Origin: Prevotellaceae bacterium UBA4301
Lineage (GTDB): Bacteria; Bacteroidota; Bacteroidia; Bacteroidales; Bacteroidaceae
Length of the DNA: 41,485 nucleotides
Assembly: GCA_002395775.1 (NCBI GenBank)
Contig: DGUV01000012.1
Location: forward strand, 7,343-48,827
Direction: 5' to 3'
Each line of letters starts with the position of its first letter. The stretch's first letter is position 1. Shown piece by piece: positions 33,371 through 40,438 of this stretch. Both the position numbers and the translations under genes were made by a program. Under the pieces are notes generated by a model, which saw only the letters and a list, made by a program, of their open reading frames with translations, was not told where the DNA came from and searched no databases.

Positions 33371-33931
33371 TTACACAGTCATGATTTCTTTCTCCTTGGC
33401 AGCCAGCAGGTCCTCTATCTTCTTGATGTAGCGGTCGTGGAGCTTCTGCAGCTTGTCCTCGGCGTCCTTTTCGGCATCCTCCGAGAGGCCGTCCTTGATG
33501 GCTTTTTTCAGGCGTTCGATGATTTCGCGACGTCCGTTGCGCACGCTCACCTTGGCCTGTTCCTCCTCCTTGCCGCACTGCTTGACGAGCTGTTTGCGGC
33601 GCTCCTCGGTGAGGGGCGGGATGTTGATGCGGATGATTTCGCCGTTGTTCTCAGGCATGATGCCCAGGTCGCTGTTGATGATGGCCTTTTCGATGACCTT
33701 GAACATCGACTTGTCCCAGGGCTTGATGGCGATGGTGCGGGCGTCGGGGGTGTTGACGGCAGCGACGTTGTTGAGGGGCACCATGGAACCGTAGCTATCG
33801 ACGCGGATGGAGTCGAGAAGTTTGATGTTGGCCTTGCCGGCACGGATGCGTGCCAGGGCGTCCTCGAGATACATGACAGTTTCCTCGAACCGTTCTTCGG
33901 CTTCATTGAGGGTTTGCTTTACGTCTAACAT
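33371..33931 (-). CDS. frr: Ribosome recycling factor
   Basis: 186 residues, normal length. It splits post-termination ribosomes with EF-G. Characteristic segments are LARIRAGKANIKLLDSIRVD, SYGSMVPLNNVAAV, IKPWDKSMFKVIEKAI, PENNGEIIRINIPPLTEERR and the C-terminal helix with EDAEKDAEDKLQKLHDRYIKKI. It is the first gene of the minus-strand run frr-rsgA-nhaD-HTH/TM. Its promoter is probably the TAATTTTG element at 33964-33971. Confidence 0.96.
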   Translation of the reverse strand: MLDVKQTLNEAEERFEETVMYLEDALARIRAGKANIKLLDSIRVDSYGSMVPLNNVAAVNTPDARTIAIKPWDKSMFKVIEKAIINSDLGIMPENNGEIIRINIPPLTEERRKQLVKQCGKEEEQAKVSVRNGRREIIERLKKAIKDGLSEDAEKDAEDKLQKLHDRYIKKIEDLLAAKEKEIMTV

Positions 33932-33963
33932 GGCAATAGGTGTTAAATTGTTATTAATTGTTG

Positions 33964-33971
33964 CAAAATTA
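33964..33971 (-). promoter_or_regulatory. Promoter -7 element for frr
   Basis: Minus-strand TAATTTTG fits TAnnTTTG and lies 32 bp upstream of the frr ATG. The -33 position falls inside the ATTGTGA heptad array (33985-34009). Confidence 0.5.
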
Positions 33972-33984
33972 CAAATAATTTGTG

Positions 33985-34009
33985 AGTTGTGAATTGTGAA
34001 TTGTGAATT
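33985..34009. repeat. Heptad array (ATTGTGA) between divergent promoters
   Basis: GTTGTGA, ATTGTGA, ATTGTGA and a partial unit lie between the minus-strand frr -7 element and the plus-strand -7 element of the VTC gene. They cover the expected -33 region of both. Confidence 0.75.
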
Positions 34010-34015
34010 ATTTTA

Positions 34016-34023
34016 TATCTTTG
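34016..34023 (+). promoter_or_regulatory. Promoter -7 element for the VTC operon
   Basis: TATCTTTG, an exact TAnnTTTG match, ends eight bases before the ATG at 34032, so the transcript should be leaderless or nearly so. An ATTG at 33993-33996, inside the heptad array, has the 19-bp spacing expected of a -33 element. Confidence 0.65.
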
Positions 34024-34031
34024 CCCCGATT

Positions 34032-34811
34032 ATGTTGGAAAAGAGCCAGATAAACACTTGCATTGCGGACCTGGTGGGCCGGATGGCACCTATCGGACTG
34101 GACAAAATGTCGGGCATCAAGCTGATGAACCGCACCGACACGAAGTTTGTGACCAACAAACAGAAGCTGGCCCAGTTGCTGGAGATGGCGCAGGGACAGT
34201 ATTTTGCCCAGCAGATTGACGAGAGCCGCATTGCAGAATACGTGACCACGTACTGGGACACGGACGACTATCGTTTCTATCTGGAACACCACAACGGACG
34301 AGCTCCGAGGCAGAAGGTGAGGGTGCGCTCCTACGTGGGCAGCAACCTGACATTCCTGGAGGTGAAGACAAAGAACAACCACGGGCGCACGAAGAAGAAG
34401 CGCATCGAGGTGCCGGGACAGGAGGTGACCGCCGTGCGCGAGCGGGCCGACGAGTTTCTGGACGGTTTGGTTCACATGGGGCTCGACGACATTCATCCCA
34501 CGGTGCAGAACCACTTCCACCGCATCACGCTGGTGAACTACGGAAAGACGGAGCGCCTGACCATCGACTTCGACGTGGAGTTCCGCAACTTTGAGACTCA
34601 CCACGAGGCACAGACGGGCCAGCTGGTCATCATCGAACTGAAGCGCGATGGCAACGTTCCTTCCCCGGTGCTCGACATGCTCAGGAGGTTGCGCATCAAG
34701 CCTTCGGGTTTCAGCAAATACTGCATCGGCTCGGTCATGACCAACCGAGGGCTGAAGCGTAATATGTTCAAGCCTAAAATGGTGCGGATACGTAAATTGG
34801 TAAATAGCTAA
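34032..34811 (+). CDS. VTC-domain (polyphosphate polymerase-like) protein
   Basis: 259 residues of the VTC tunnel-fold family, which in yeast Vtc4 makes polyphosphate from ATP; bacterial roles are mostly untested. Visible conserved charged motifs are LMNRTDTKFVTNKQKL, YWDTDDYRFYLEHHNGR, KVRVRSY, FLEVKTKNNHGRTKKKR and LVIIELKRDG, consistent with a basic tunnel and acidic metal ligands. There is no transmembrane segment. ATG 34032 is chosen because the promoter at 34016-34023 excludes upstream starts. It is directly followed (zero gap) by a DUF4956 membrane gene, the usual partner of bacterial VTC proteins. Confidence 0.87.
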   Translation: MLEKSQINTCIADLVGRMAPIGLDKMSGIKLMNRTDTKFVTNKQKLAQLLEMAQGQYFAQQIDESRIAEYVTTYWDTDDYRFYLEHHNGRAPRQKVRVRSYVGSNLTFLEVKTKNNHGRTKKKRIEVPGQEVTAVRERADEFLDGLVHMGLDDIHPTVQNHFHRITLVNYGKTERLTIDFDVEFRNFETHHEAQTGQLVIIELKRDGNVPSPVLDMLRRLRIKPSGFSKYCIGSVMTNRGLKRNMFKPKMVRIRKLVNS

Positions 34812-35531
34812 ATGATAAATATCATGGATTTCACTCAAATCAACAACACACTGGGCGATTTGTTTGGTGTGACACTCTTCGACCCGCAGCAGTTCATCTC
34901 GCTGGTCATCCGTTTTGTCATCAATCTTGCGGTGGTGTTCACCATCTCCCGCTACTTCTACTATCCCCATAGCCGCCGGCGCGACTACATGTTCATCTTC
35001 ATCCTCATGGCCATGAGCATCTTCCTGCTCGTGAGCCTCATGGAGGGCGGGGGCATGGAGCTGGGCGCTGCCATGGGTTTGTTTGCCATTTTCGGAATCA
35101 TGCGTTTCCGCACCGAGGCTGTGCCCATTCGCGAGATGACCTACCTGTTCATGCTCATTGCCGTCAGTGTCATCAATGCCGTGGCTCAGGGCGACTATCA
35201 TCCCAAGGCCCTGTACTGGGACGGCGTGGGCATCGTCACCATCTTGTTTGTCAACCTGGTGTTCGTACTGATGGCGTGGCTCTTTGAGTCGAGCAAAATC
35301 CTCAGCGACAGCTGTTCGAAGTACATCAAGTATGACAACGTGGCCCTCGTGGCTCCCGACAAGCGCGAGGAGCTGAAGGCCGACCTGGAGAAGCGCACGG
35401 GACTGAAGATTCAGCGCATCGAGGTGGGCATGATTGACTACCTGAAGGATGCCGTCCTCATCCGCATCTTCTACGACGAGTTTGCCGATCGCGGCAGCAG
35501 CATTGCCGAGATAAACCGAATGCCGAGGTAA
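34812..35531 (+). CDS. DUF4956 membrane protein
   Basis: 239 residues with about four transmembrane helices (roughly 27-48, 58-80, 84-100 and 110-165 containing more than one segment) and a cytoplasmic C-terminal domain (about 180-239; GLKIQRIEVGMIDYLKDAVLIRIFY). The MGLFAIFGIMRFRTEAVPIREMTYLF stretch is family-typical. Its ATG directly follows the VTC stop codon, so the two are translationally coupled. By analogy with the yeast VTC complex it could anchor or form a channel for the product of the soluble VTC protein; no direct evidence is known to me. Confidence 0.87.
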   Translation: MINIMDFTQINNTLGDLFGVTLFDPQQFISLVIRFVINLAVVFTISRYFYYPHSRRRDYMFIFILMAMSIFLLVSLMEGGGMELGAAMGLFAIFGIMRFRTEAVPIREMTYLFMLIAVSVINAVAQGDYHPKALYWDGVGIVTILFVNLVFVLMAWLFESSKILSDSCSKYIKYDNVALVAPDKREELKADLEKRTGLKIQRIEVGMIDYLKDAVLIRIFYDEFADRGSSIAEINRMPR

Positions 35532-35546
35532 GGGTGACGGTCAACT

Positions 35547-35574
35547 CATAATACATAATATATAAATCATAATT
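35547..35574. repeat. Heptad-like array (CATAATA) before the DUF2490 gene
   Basis: CATAATA, CATAATA, TATAAAT, CATAATT (four 7-bp steps) occupy most of the 49-bp gap between the DUF4956 and DUF2490 genes. Confidence 0.6.
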
Positions 35575-35580
35575 GGAGCA

Positions 35581-36396
35581 ATGAAACGTAAGGCCTTTCT
35601 CATAGTCGTGTTTTCCCAATTTCTCATTTCCCCGACGGCTTTCGCTGCTGACAACACCGGTGCCGTCTGGACCGAAGTGGGCGTTTCTAAGGCATTGCCC
35701 TACAACCTGAGCGTCGAAGGCTCGCTGGAACATCGCACCAGCGATTGGTTCGACTGGTCGAGCCGCTGGAACGTGGGGGCCGGGCTTGGTTACAAACCCA
35801 ACAAGTACGTGAAGCTGGGCGTGAGCTATACCTTCATCCAGAAGCATTACCATGAGGAATGGAAGGACAACATCGGCAACAGGTCGGGCCAATGGAACGG
35901 CTACAACGTCGATGACGCCAACTGGGCCAATCGCCATCGCTTGTCATTCGACGTGACGGGAACCATGAAGTTCCGCAAGACGTTGCGCATCAGCCTGCGC
36001 GAGCGTTACCAGTACACCCATCAGGCCGCTCGCGACGTGGATCGCATGCGACTGCGCGACCCCCTCTATGACTCGGACATGAACCTGATAGGTTTTGAGG
36101 ATACCACCTTCGTCTCCGACCACAAATCGGCAAAGAACCGCCACCTGCTGCGCTCGCGACTGAAGTTCAGCATCGACAAGAAGGGCTGGAAGTGGGAACC
36201 CTACATCAGCGTGGAGGCGCACAACGACCTGGGCGACAAGATGCATCTCGACAAGGTGCGCACCATCGTGGGCGTTGACTACAGCATCAACAAGCAGCAC
36301 AAGGTGGGCGCCGGATATGTCTTCAATCATGAGAAGGACGACGATGGCAAACAGAACATCCACGCCATCTCCATTGGCTACAATTACAAGTTTTGA
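35581..36396 (+). CDS. DUF2490 outer-membrane beta-barrel protein
   Basis: 271 residues with a signal peptide (KAFLIVVFSQFLISPTAFA). Alternating aromatic/polar strands are typical of a small outer-membrane barrel: LGYKPNKYVKLGVSYTFI, RHRLSFDVTGTMKF-like, LRISLRERYQYTHQA, LRSRLKFSIDKKGWKWEPYI, and the final strand INKQHKVGAGYVFNHE... ending IGYNYKF with a C-terminal Phe suited to BAM recognition. The function of DUF2490 proteins is unknown. Position inside the VTC locus suggests an outer-membrane component of the same pathway (inference). Confidence 0.85.
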   Translation: MKRKAFLIVVFSQFLISPTAFAADNTGAVWTEVGVSKALPYNLSVEGSLEHRTSDWFDWSSRWNVGAGLGYKPNKYVKLGVSYTFIQKHYHEEWKDNIGNRSGQWNGYNVDDANWANRHRLSFDVTGTMKFRKTLRISLRERYQYTHQAARDVDRMRLRDPLYDSDMNLIGFEDTTFVSDHKSAKNRHLLRSRLKFSIDKKGWKWEPYISVEAHNDLGDKMHLDKVRTIVGVDYSINKQHKVGAGYVFNHEKDDDGKQNIHAISIGYNYKF

Positions 36397-36421
36397 TTAT
36401 ATAGTTTAAGGAAAAGAGATT

Positions 36422-36778
36422 ATGAAGAAGTTGCTTTTAATGGCATTGATGGCCGTCAGCACGATGGCCTATGCCGAGGACTATCAGTATCTGACCATGC
36501 GCTACAACAGCGTGGAAAAGAGTATCTCGCTGGAAACCATCCGAAAGATTACGTTTGAGAGCGGCAATGTGGTTGTTGCCACCAGCAACGGCAACGAGAC
36601 TTTCCCCCAAAGCCAGATGGAAAAGATGTTCTTCTCCATCACACCCACTGCCGTCAAGTCGGTGACGACCGAAACCGAGTCGCGTGAAAAGGGCGTCTAT
36701 GACCTCAGCGGCCGACGTGTGACCAACCCCCAGAAGGGCATCTACATCGTGGATGGAAAGAAGGTGGTGATTAAGTAA
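36422..36778 (+). CDS. Small secreted protein with Prevotella-type C-terminal tail
   Basis: 118 residues with a signal peptide (cleavage near residue 18, YAE). The core (about 20-80; YNSVEKSISLETIRKITFES, then NETFPQSQMEKMFF) is a short beta-strand module similar to the N-terminal part of the next protein. The end (GVYDLSGRRVTNPQKGIYIV...) is the short tail shared with the GEVED and LRR proteins. It has no known function. It lies 25 bp after the DUF2490 gene and 22 bp before the Cthe_2159-like gene. Confidence 0.78.
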   Translation: MKKLLLMALMAVSTMAYAEDYQYLTMRYNSVEKSISLETIRKITFESGNVVVATSNGNETFPQSQMEKMFFSITPTAVKSVTTETESREKGVYDLSGRRVTNPQKGIYIVDGKKVVIK

Positions 36779-36800
36779 AATAGTCTCAGTCTCCACCAAC

Positions 36801-38087
36801 ATGAAAAGGATTACATTACTCTTCTGCGCCCTGCTCGCCACATCGCTGAGCGCTGTGGCCCAGAAGCAGATGCGCATCTGGCAAGGCGGTGAATCCACCC
36901 GCGTGACGCTCGCCGAGACTGAAAACATTCCCTTTGCCGGCAGCGGTACAACCGTCACCATCGGTGGCACCACCTATCAGACCTCGGCCATCGACAGCAT
37001 CACCATGGTTCACCAAGTGGACATTGCCTACAATGGCAGCTCGGCCACTGTGAGCATCCCCGCAGCTGTGGCTGCCGACGTGACTGCTCAGGTAAGCGGT
37101 GCACATGTCGTCATCACCAACGCTAACGTTTCTAACGAAATCGAGTTCATCCTCAGCGGTAGTTCCACCAATGGTTCGCTTACCTACAACGGACAATACA
37201 AGGCCACCTTCTGCCTCAACGGGGTCACCCTCGCCAGCCAACAAGGTGCCGCCATCGACATCCAGTGCGGTAAGCGCATCGACCTCATCATCGCCGACGG
37301 CACCACAAACAGCCTCACCGACTGCGCTGGCGGCACACAGAAGGCCGCATTCAACTGCCAGGGACACCTGGAGGTGAGCGGAAGCGGAACACTCAACGTT
37401 GCCGGAAACACCAACCATGCCTTCCGCTCTAAGGAATATCTCTTGCTGAAGAAGTCCACTGGAACCATCAACATCACCAAGGCCGTTGCCGACGGCATCC
37501 ACTGCGGCGAATACTTCACCATGAATGGCGGCACCATCAACATCAGCGGACATGGCGCCGACGGACTACAGATGGAGATGGAAACGAACTCTGATGAACC
37601 AGACAACGGCATCTTCACCATGAACGGCGGCACCATCAAGGTCACCCACGACGCTGCCGGGAGCAAGGCTGTCCGTGCCGACTCCACATTGGCCGTGATG
37701 AACATCAACGGCGGCACCATCGACATTAACCTCACCTCCACGGCCTCCGACGCCAAGGGACTGGTCTGCGACGGCAACATGAACATCAGCGAGAGCAGCG
37801 CCACCACCACCATCACCATCGAGGCTGCCGGCGAGGGCTATCTGGACGACTTAGGTGAGAAGATTCGCACCACGGGTTTGAAATGTGAGTACACGGTCAC
37901 CATCGAGGCCGGAACGATAAACATCAATGCTTCAGGTAAGTATGCCCGCGGCATGCGCGCAGCCACACTCGTGGCCAACGGCGGTGTGACCATCGTAAAG
38001 AACACAGGCTCCGGCAGTCAGGGCATCAAGCTCGACAATGTGTTTGTGAACACCGGCGGCACCGTTACCGGCACCTTCAAATACTAA
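36801..38087 (+). CDS. Cthe_2159-like carbohydrate-binding beta-helix protein
   Basis: 428 residues with a signal peptide (cleavage near residue 20, AVAQ). Residues about 22-80 repeat the strand module of the preceding small protein. The rest is a right-handed beta-helix with repeated GGTI turns (NGGTINISGHGADGLQM; MNGGTIKVTHDAAGSKAV; INGGTIDINLTST) and typical Cthe_2159-family phrases (CLNGVTLASQQGAAIDI; ADGIHCGEYFTMNGG). Cthe_2159 binds acidic plant polysaccharides and calcium. In Firmicutes this family often neighbours VTC, DUF4956 and CotH genes (from memory). It is the last gene before the strong terminator at 38102. Confidence 0.86.
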   Translation: MKRITLLFCALLATSLSAVAQKQMRIWQGGESTRVTLAETENIPFAGSGTTVTIGGTTYQTSAIDSITMVHQVDIAYNGSSATVSIPAAVAADVTAQVSGAHVVITNANVSNEIEFILSGSSTNGSLTYNGQYKATFCLNGVTLASQQGAAIDIQCGKRIDLIIADGTTNSLTDCAGGTQKAAFNCQGHLEVSGSGTLNVAGNTNHAFRSKEYLLLKKSTGTINITKAVADGIHCGEYFTMNGGTINISGHGADGLQMEMETNSDEPDNGIFTMNGGTIKVTHDAAGSKAVRADSTLAVMNINGGTIDINLTSTASDAKGLVCDGNMNISESSATTTITIEAAGEGYLDDLGEKIRTTGLKCEYTVTIEAGTININASGKYARGMRAATLVANGGVTIVKNTGSGSQGIKLDNVFVNTGGTVTGTFKY

Positions 38088-38101
38088 TACGTCAGTATAA
38101 T

Positions 38102-38140
38102 AAGAAAGCGGAGGACTCGAAAAGTTCTCCGCTTTCTTGT
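38102..38140 (+). terminator. Strong terminator hairpin closing the VTC operon
   Basis: AAGAAAGCGGAGGACT pairs with AAGTTCTCCGCTTTCTT through a short loop, a stem of about 16-17 bp with wobble pairs. The A-rich start and T-rich end suggest use from either strand. Confidence 0.8.
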
Positions 38141-38349
38141 ACCCAGAGCCGGGGTCATAGCCGTCTCTAACAAGGGAGGAGCCTATTTAGGCAACAATGC
38201 GTATGTATGGCAAAGATGTGTACTAAATGCTTTGGGATAAAAGCGGAATTTAATAAGGTTGGCAGTAGAACAAGGAAACCGAAGCACAAAAAGTACTAAA
38301 AAATGAGATATTATTCAACACCAAGTTAGGAGGTTTAACAAATTATGTT
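38141..38349. other. Intergenic stretch at the boundary to the defence region
   Basis: About 210 bp with no open frame, clear repeat, tRNA or attachment site that I can see. Base composition shifts from GC-rich on the left to AT-rich on the right, suggesting the boundary of an acquired segment. Confidence 0.4.
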
Positions 38350-38357
38350 TATCTTTG
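38350..38357 (+). promoter_or_regulatory. Promoter -7 element for the regulator/defence operon
   Basis: TATCTTTG (TAnnTTTG match) lies 27 bp before the ATG at 38385. The -33 box is weak (TTAG at about 38326, 20 bp upstream), as might be expected of a regulated promoter. Confidence 0.6.
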
Positions 38358-38384
38358 CGCATGTAACGACTATAATCAAAATAG

Positions 38385-38693
38385 ATGACAAAGAACGTTT
38401 TCGATAAGTCAGATGAGCAGAGTGGAGTTCACTTCACCTCTGCCATGGCGAGAAAAGGTCGGATGAAATCCAAAGATTGCCAAAACAGAATCAGAGTAGT
38501 GTTGGCCGACAAGCAAATAAAAAATAGGTGGCTTGCCGAACAGATGGGTGTCACCGATATGACCGTCTCCCGTTGGAAAACCAACAAGATACAACCCTCT
38601 ATGGCGCAATTCGTAGAAATCGCCCGCCTGCTCCAAGTTGACATTAAAGAATTGTTGGAAGTGGAATTCGAACCCCAAAGCGATAACTTATAA
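38385..38693 (+). CDS. XRE-family helix-turn-helix regulator
   Basis: 102 residues. Residues about 33-95 form a Cro/C1-type HTH domain (RIRVVLADKQIKNRWLAEQM, GVTDMTVSRWKTNKIQPS, then ARLLQVDIKELLEVE). The N-terminal 30 residues are polar and not conserved by eye; ATG 38445 or 38463 could be the true start, but the promoter position fits 38385. It lies 30 bp upstream of the AAA ATPase gene and probably controls this operon, as C-proteins and XRE regulators do for restriction-modification systems (inference). Confidence 0.85.
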   Translation: MTKNVFDKSDEQSGVHFTSAMARKGRMKSKDCQNRIRVVLADKQIKNRWLAEQMGVTDMTVSRWKTNKIQPSMAQFVEIARLLQVDIKELLEVEFEPQSDNL

Positions 38694-38723
38694 TTATCAT
38701 AAAGGCATAAAACAATAACGACA

Positions 38724-39803
38724 ATGGACGGATTCAGAAATATAGAGATTAAGAACTTCAGAGGCATTGACCGTCTGAAGATAGACGACTTTTCCCGCGT
38801 TAATATACTCCTGGGGCAGAATAGCTCTGGGAAAAGTTCTGTCCTTGAATGTCTGTTGCTGATGATGGGGATGTCCAACCCAGACCTGCCTCAGACTATC
38901 AATTCTATCAGGTCTCGCAACTATAGCAGTTTTGCAGACTTGGGTTATATGTTCCATAATTATGACTTAAAGGTAAAGCCAGAGATTTTTTCCGAGTTGT
39001 TTGACAACACCAAGCGTCACTTGTCATTAGAATTGACCTTTGTCTTTGATGAGAAATCGCAGCCAGATTTGCAAAACGGACAGATACCTACCTCGGAAAC
39101 AAAAACCTTCCTGAACACGTTGAAGATGCTTTTCGGTGTTGAATCCAGTCAACAAAAGAGCACGCACGAATGCAGCTTGACGGTCAATCAGCAAGGATTG
39201 ATATCTAACAAGAAACTGGCTGAAGGATATTTGGAAAAGAACAGCGTGGCATATCTGTCTTCTGACTTAGCAGCAGGAAATCCAGCCAATGACTTGGTTG
39301 AATTGGCAAAGCGCAGGTTAAAAGATAGTGTAACAGAACAATTAAAGCATTTCGATAGCCGTATCACCACATTGGAGATTCTGAATAATGTCGCTTACGT
39401 AGGCTTGGAAGGTATAGATCAGTTGTTGGCAGTCAACATGCAAGGTGATGGTCTTCGCCGTTATCTGAACATCGTGGCAGCATCAGCAAATCCGATGAAC
39501 AACATCCTTCTGATAGATGAGATTGAGAATGGCTTACACTATTCTGCCTACAAGAAGTTATGGGAAGCCATCTTTGCGCTGGCAACCACTACAAACAAGC
39601 AGGTGTTCGTTACCACTCATAGCAAGGAAACGCTAAGCCAGCTGAATGAAATGCTGGAAGAACATCCAGAGTATCAACAAGAGATGCGGTTATATACACT
39701 TGCAAATACTCCAATAAAAGGACATCAAGCCTATACATACACTTTTGATGGCCTAAGCGGAGCATGCGAAAATGATGTTGAACTTAGAGGGAGGGTATTG
39801 TGA
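38724..39803 (+). CDS. OLD-like AAA/ABC-type ATPase
   Basis: 359 residues of the AAA_15/AAA_21 type (SMC/ABC-like head). It opens with FRNIEIKNFRGIDRLKIDDFS. Walker A is residues 31-39 (GQNSSGKSS), Walker B is ILLIDEIENG (D265, E266), and the H-loop is VTTHSKET (H299). The central part (about 60-235) lacks a long coiled coil. There is no fused TOPRIM nuclease domain, unlike full OLD or GajA proteins; instead the next gene supplies a TOPRIM-like protein, an arrangement reminiscent of the PARIS pair (ATPase plus TOPRIM-like protein). A role as phage sensor or loader is inference. Confidence 0.88.
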   Translation: MDGFRNIEIKNFRGIDRLKIDDFSRVNILLGQNSSGKSSVLECLLLMMGMSNPDLPQTINSIRSRNYSSFADLGYMFHNYDLKVKPEIFSELFDNTKRHLSLELTFVFDEKSQPDLQNGQIPTSETKTFLNTLKMLFGVESSQQKSTHECSLTVNQQGLISNKKLAEGYLEKNSVAYLSSDLAAGNPANDLVELAKRRLKDSVTEQLKHFDSRITTLEILNNVAYVGLEGIDQLLAVNMQGDGLRRYLNIVAASANPMNNILLIDEIENGLHYSAYKKLWEAIFALATTTNKQVFVTTHSKETLSQLNEMLEEHPEYQQEMRLYTLANTPIKGHQAYTYTFDGLSGACENDVELRGRVL

Positions 39804-40438
39804 TGAAAAAGTTTCAAATCATAGTGGAGGGTGATGCAGACAAGAAGTTCTTCAAGGACTACTATCATCATCTGTTTCAAGAGAAAGCACCTGAAGGCAG
39901 TATCACTCTTCCTATTAAGGAGGACAAAAAGGGAGGGTATAAGAAATTATTTAAAGAGGAGGCAATAAATCCCCTGAAAGAGAATTCTGCATATGGGGTT
40001 AAAAATCTTGTTATATTTGATGCCGATAAAGATATTGAAGCGAGGCGAAAAGAATTGCTAACTATCCAAAAACAGTATGACGTGGAGTTTGAGTTGTTCC
40101 TGCTTCCTAACAACCAAGATGCTGGAGCTTTGGAGGATTTGCTGGAAAACATCATCAATCCTAACAATCAACCCGTAATGGATTGCTGGCAGACATACGA
40201 AGGAGAACTTGAAAAGGTACGAATCCCCACTAAGACACCACCAACTTTGACAATTCCTGCAAAGAAAACAAAGATTTACGCATATCTCGAAACCTTGTTA
40301 GGAGAAACTAGAACTCAAAAAGAACTGATAAAGGATCCCAATCGCAATTATGAGAATGTCCAGCACTGGAATCTGGATGCTGAGTATCTTGAGCCACTGA
40401 AAGAATTCCTGAAATGTAACATTGAAAAGGAAGAATGA
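39803..40438 (+). CDS. DUF3226/TOPRIM-like protein
   Basis: 211 residues. The N-terminal part has the TOPRIM signature acids: E9 in IIVEGDADKKFF, and D73 and D75 in LVIFDADKD. It continues with FELFLLPNNQDAGALEDLLE, typical of DUF3226. The C-terminal part is helical and lysine-rich. The start is taken as ATG 39803, overlapping the ATPase TGA by one base (TGATG); GTG 39800 is possible. It overlaps the methyltransferase start by ATGA. Probably the effector (nuclease) partner of the ATPase, by analogy with OLD-type systems; catalysis is not shown. Confidence 0.82.
   Translation: MKKFQIIVEGDADKKFFKDYYHHLFQEKAPEGSITLPIKEDKKGGYKKLFKEEAINPLKENSAYGVKNLVIFDADKDIEARRKELLTIQKQYDVEFELFLLPNNQDAGALEDLLENIINPNNQPVMDCWQTYEGELEKVRIPTKTPPTLTIPAKKTKIYAYLETLLGETRTQKELIKDPNRNYENVQHWNLDAEYLEPLKEFLKCNIEKEE

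Noticed and set aside
38141..38349. Attachment site or tRNA at the island boundary
   Set aside because: No tRNA-like fold, direct repeat or integrase could be seen within the window.
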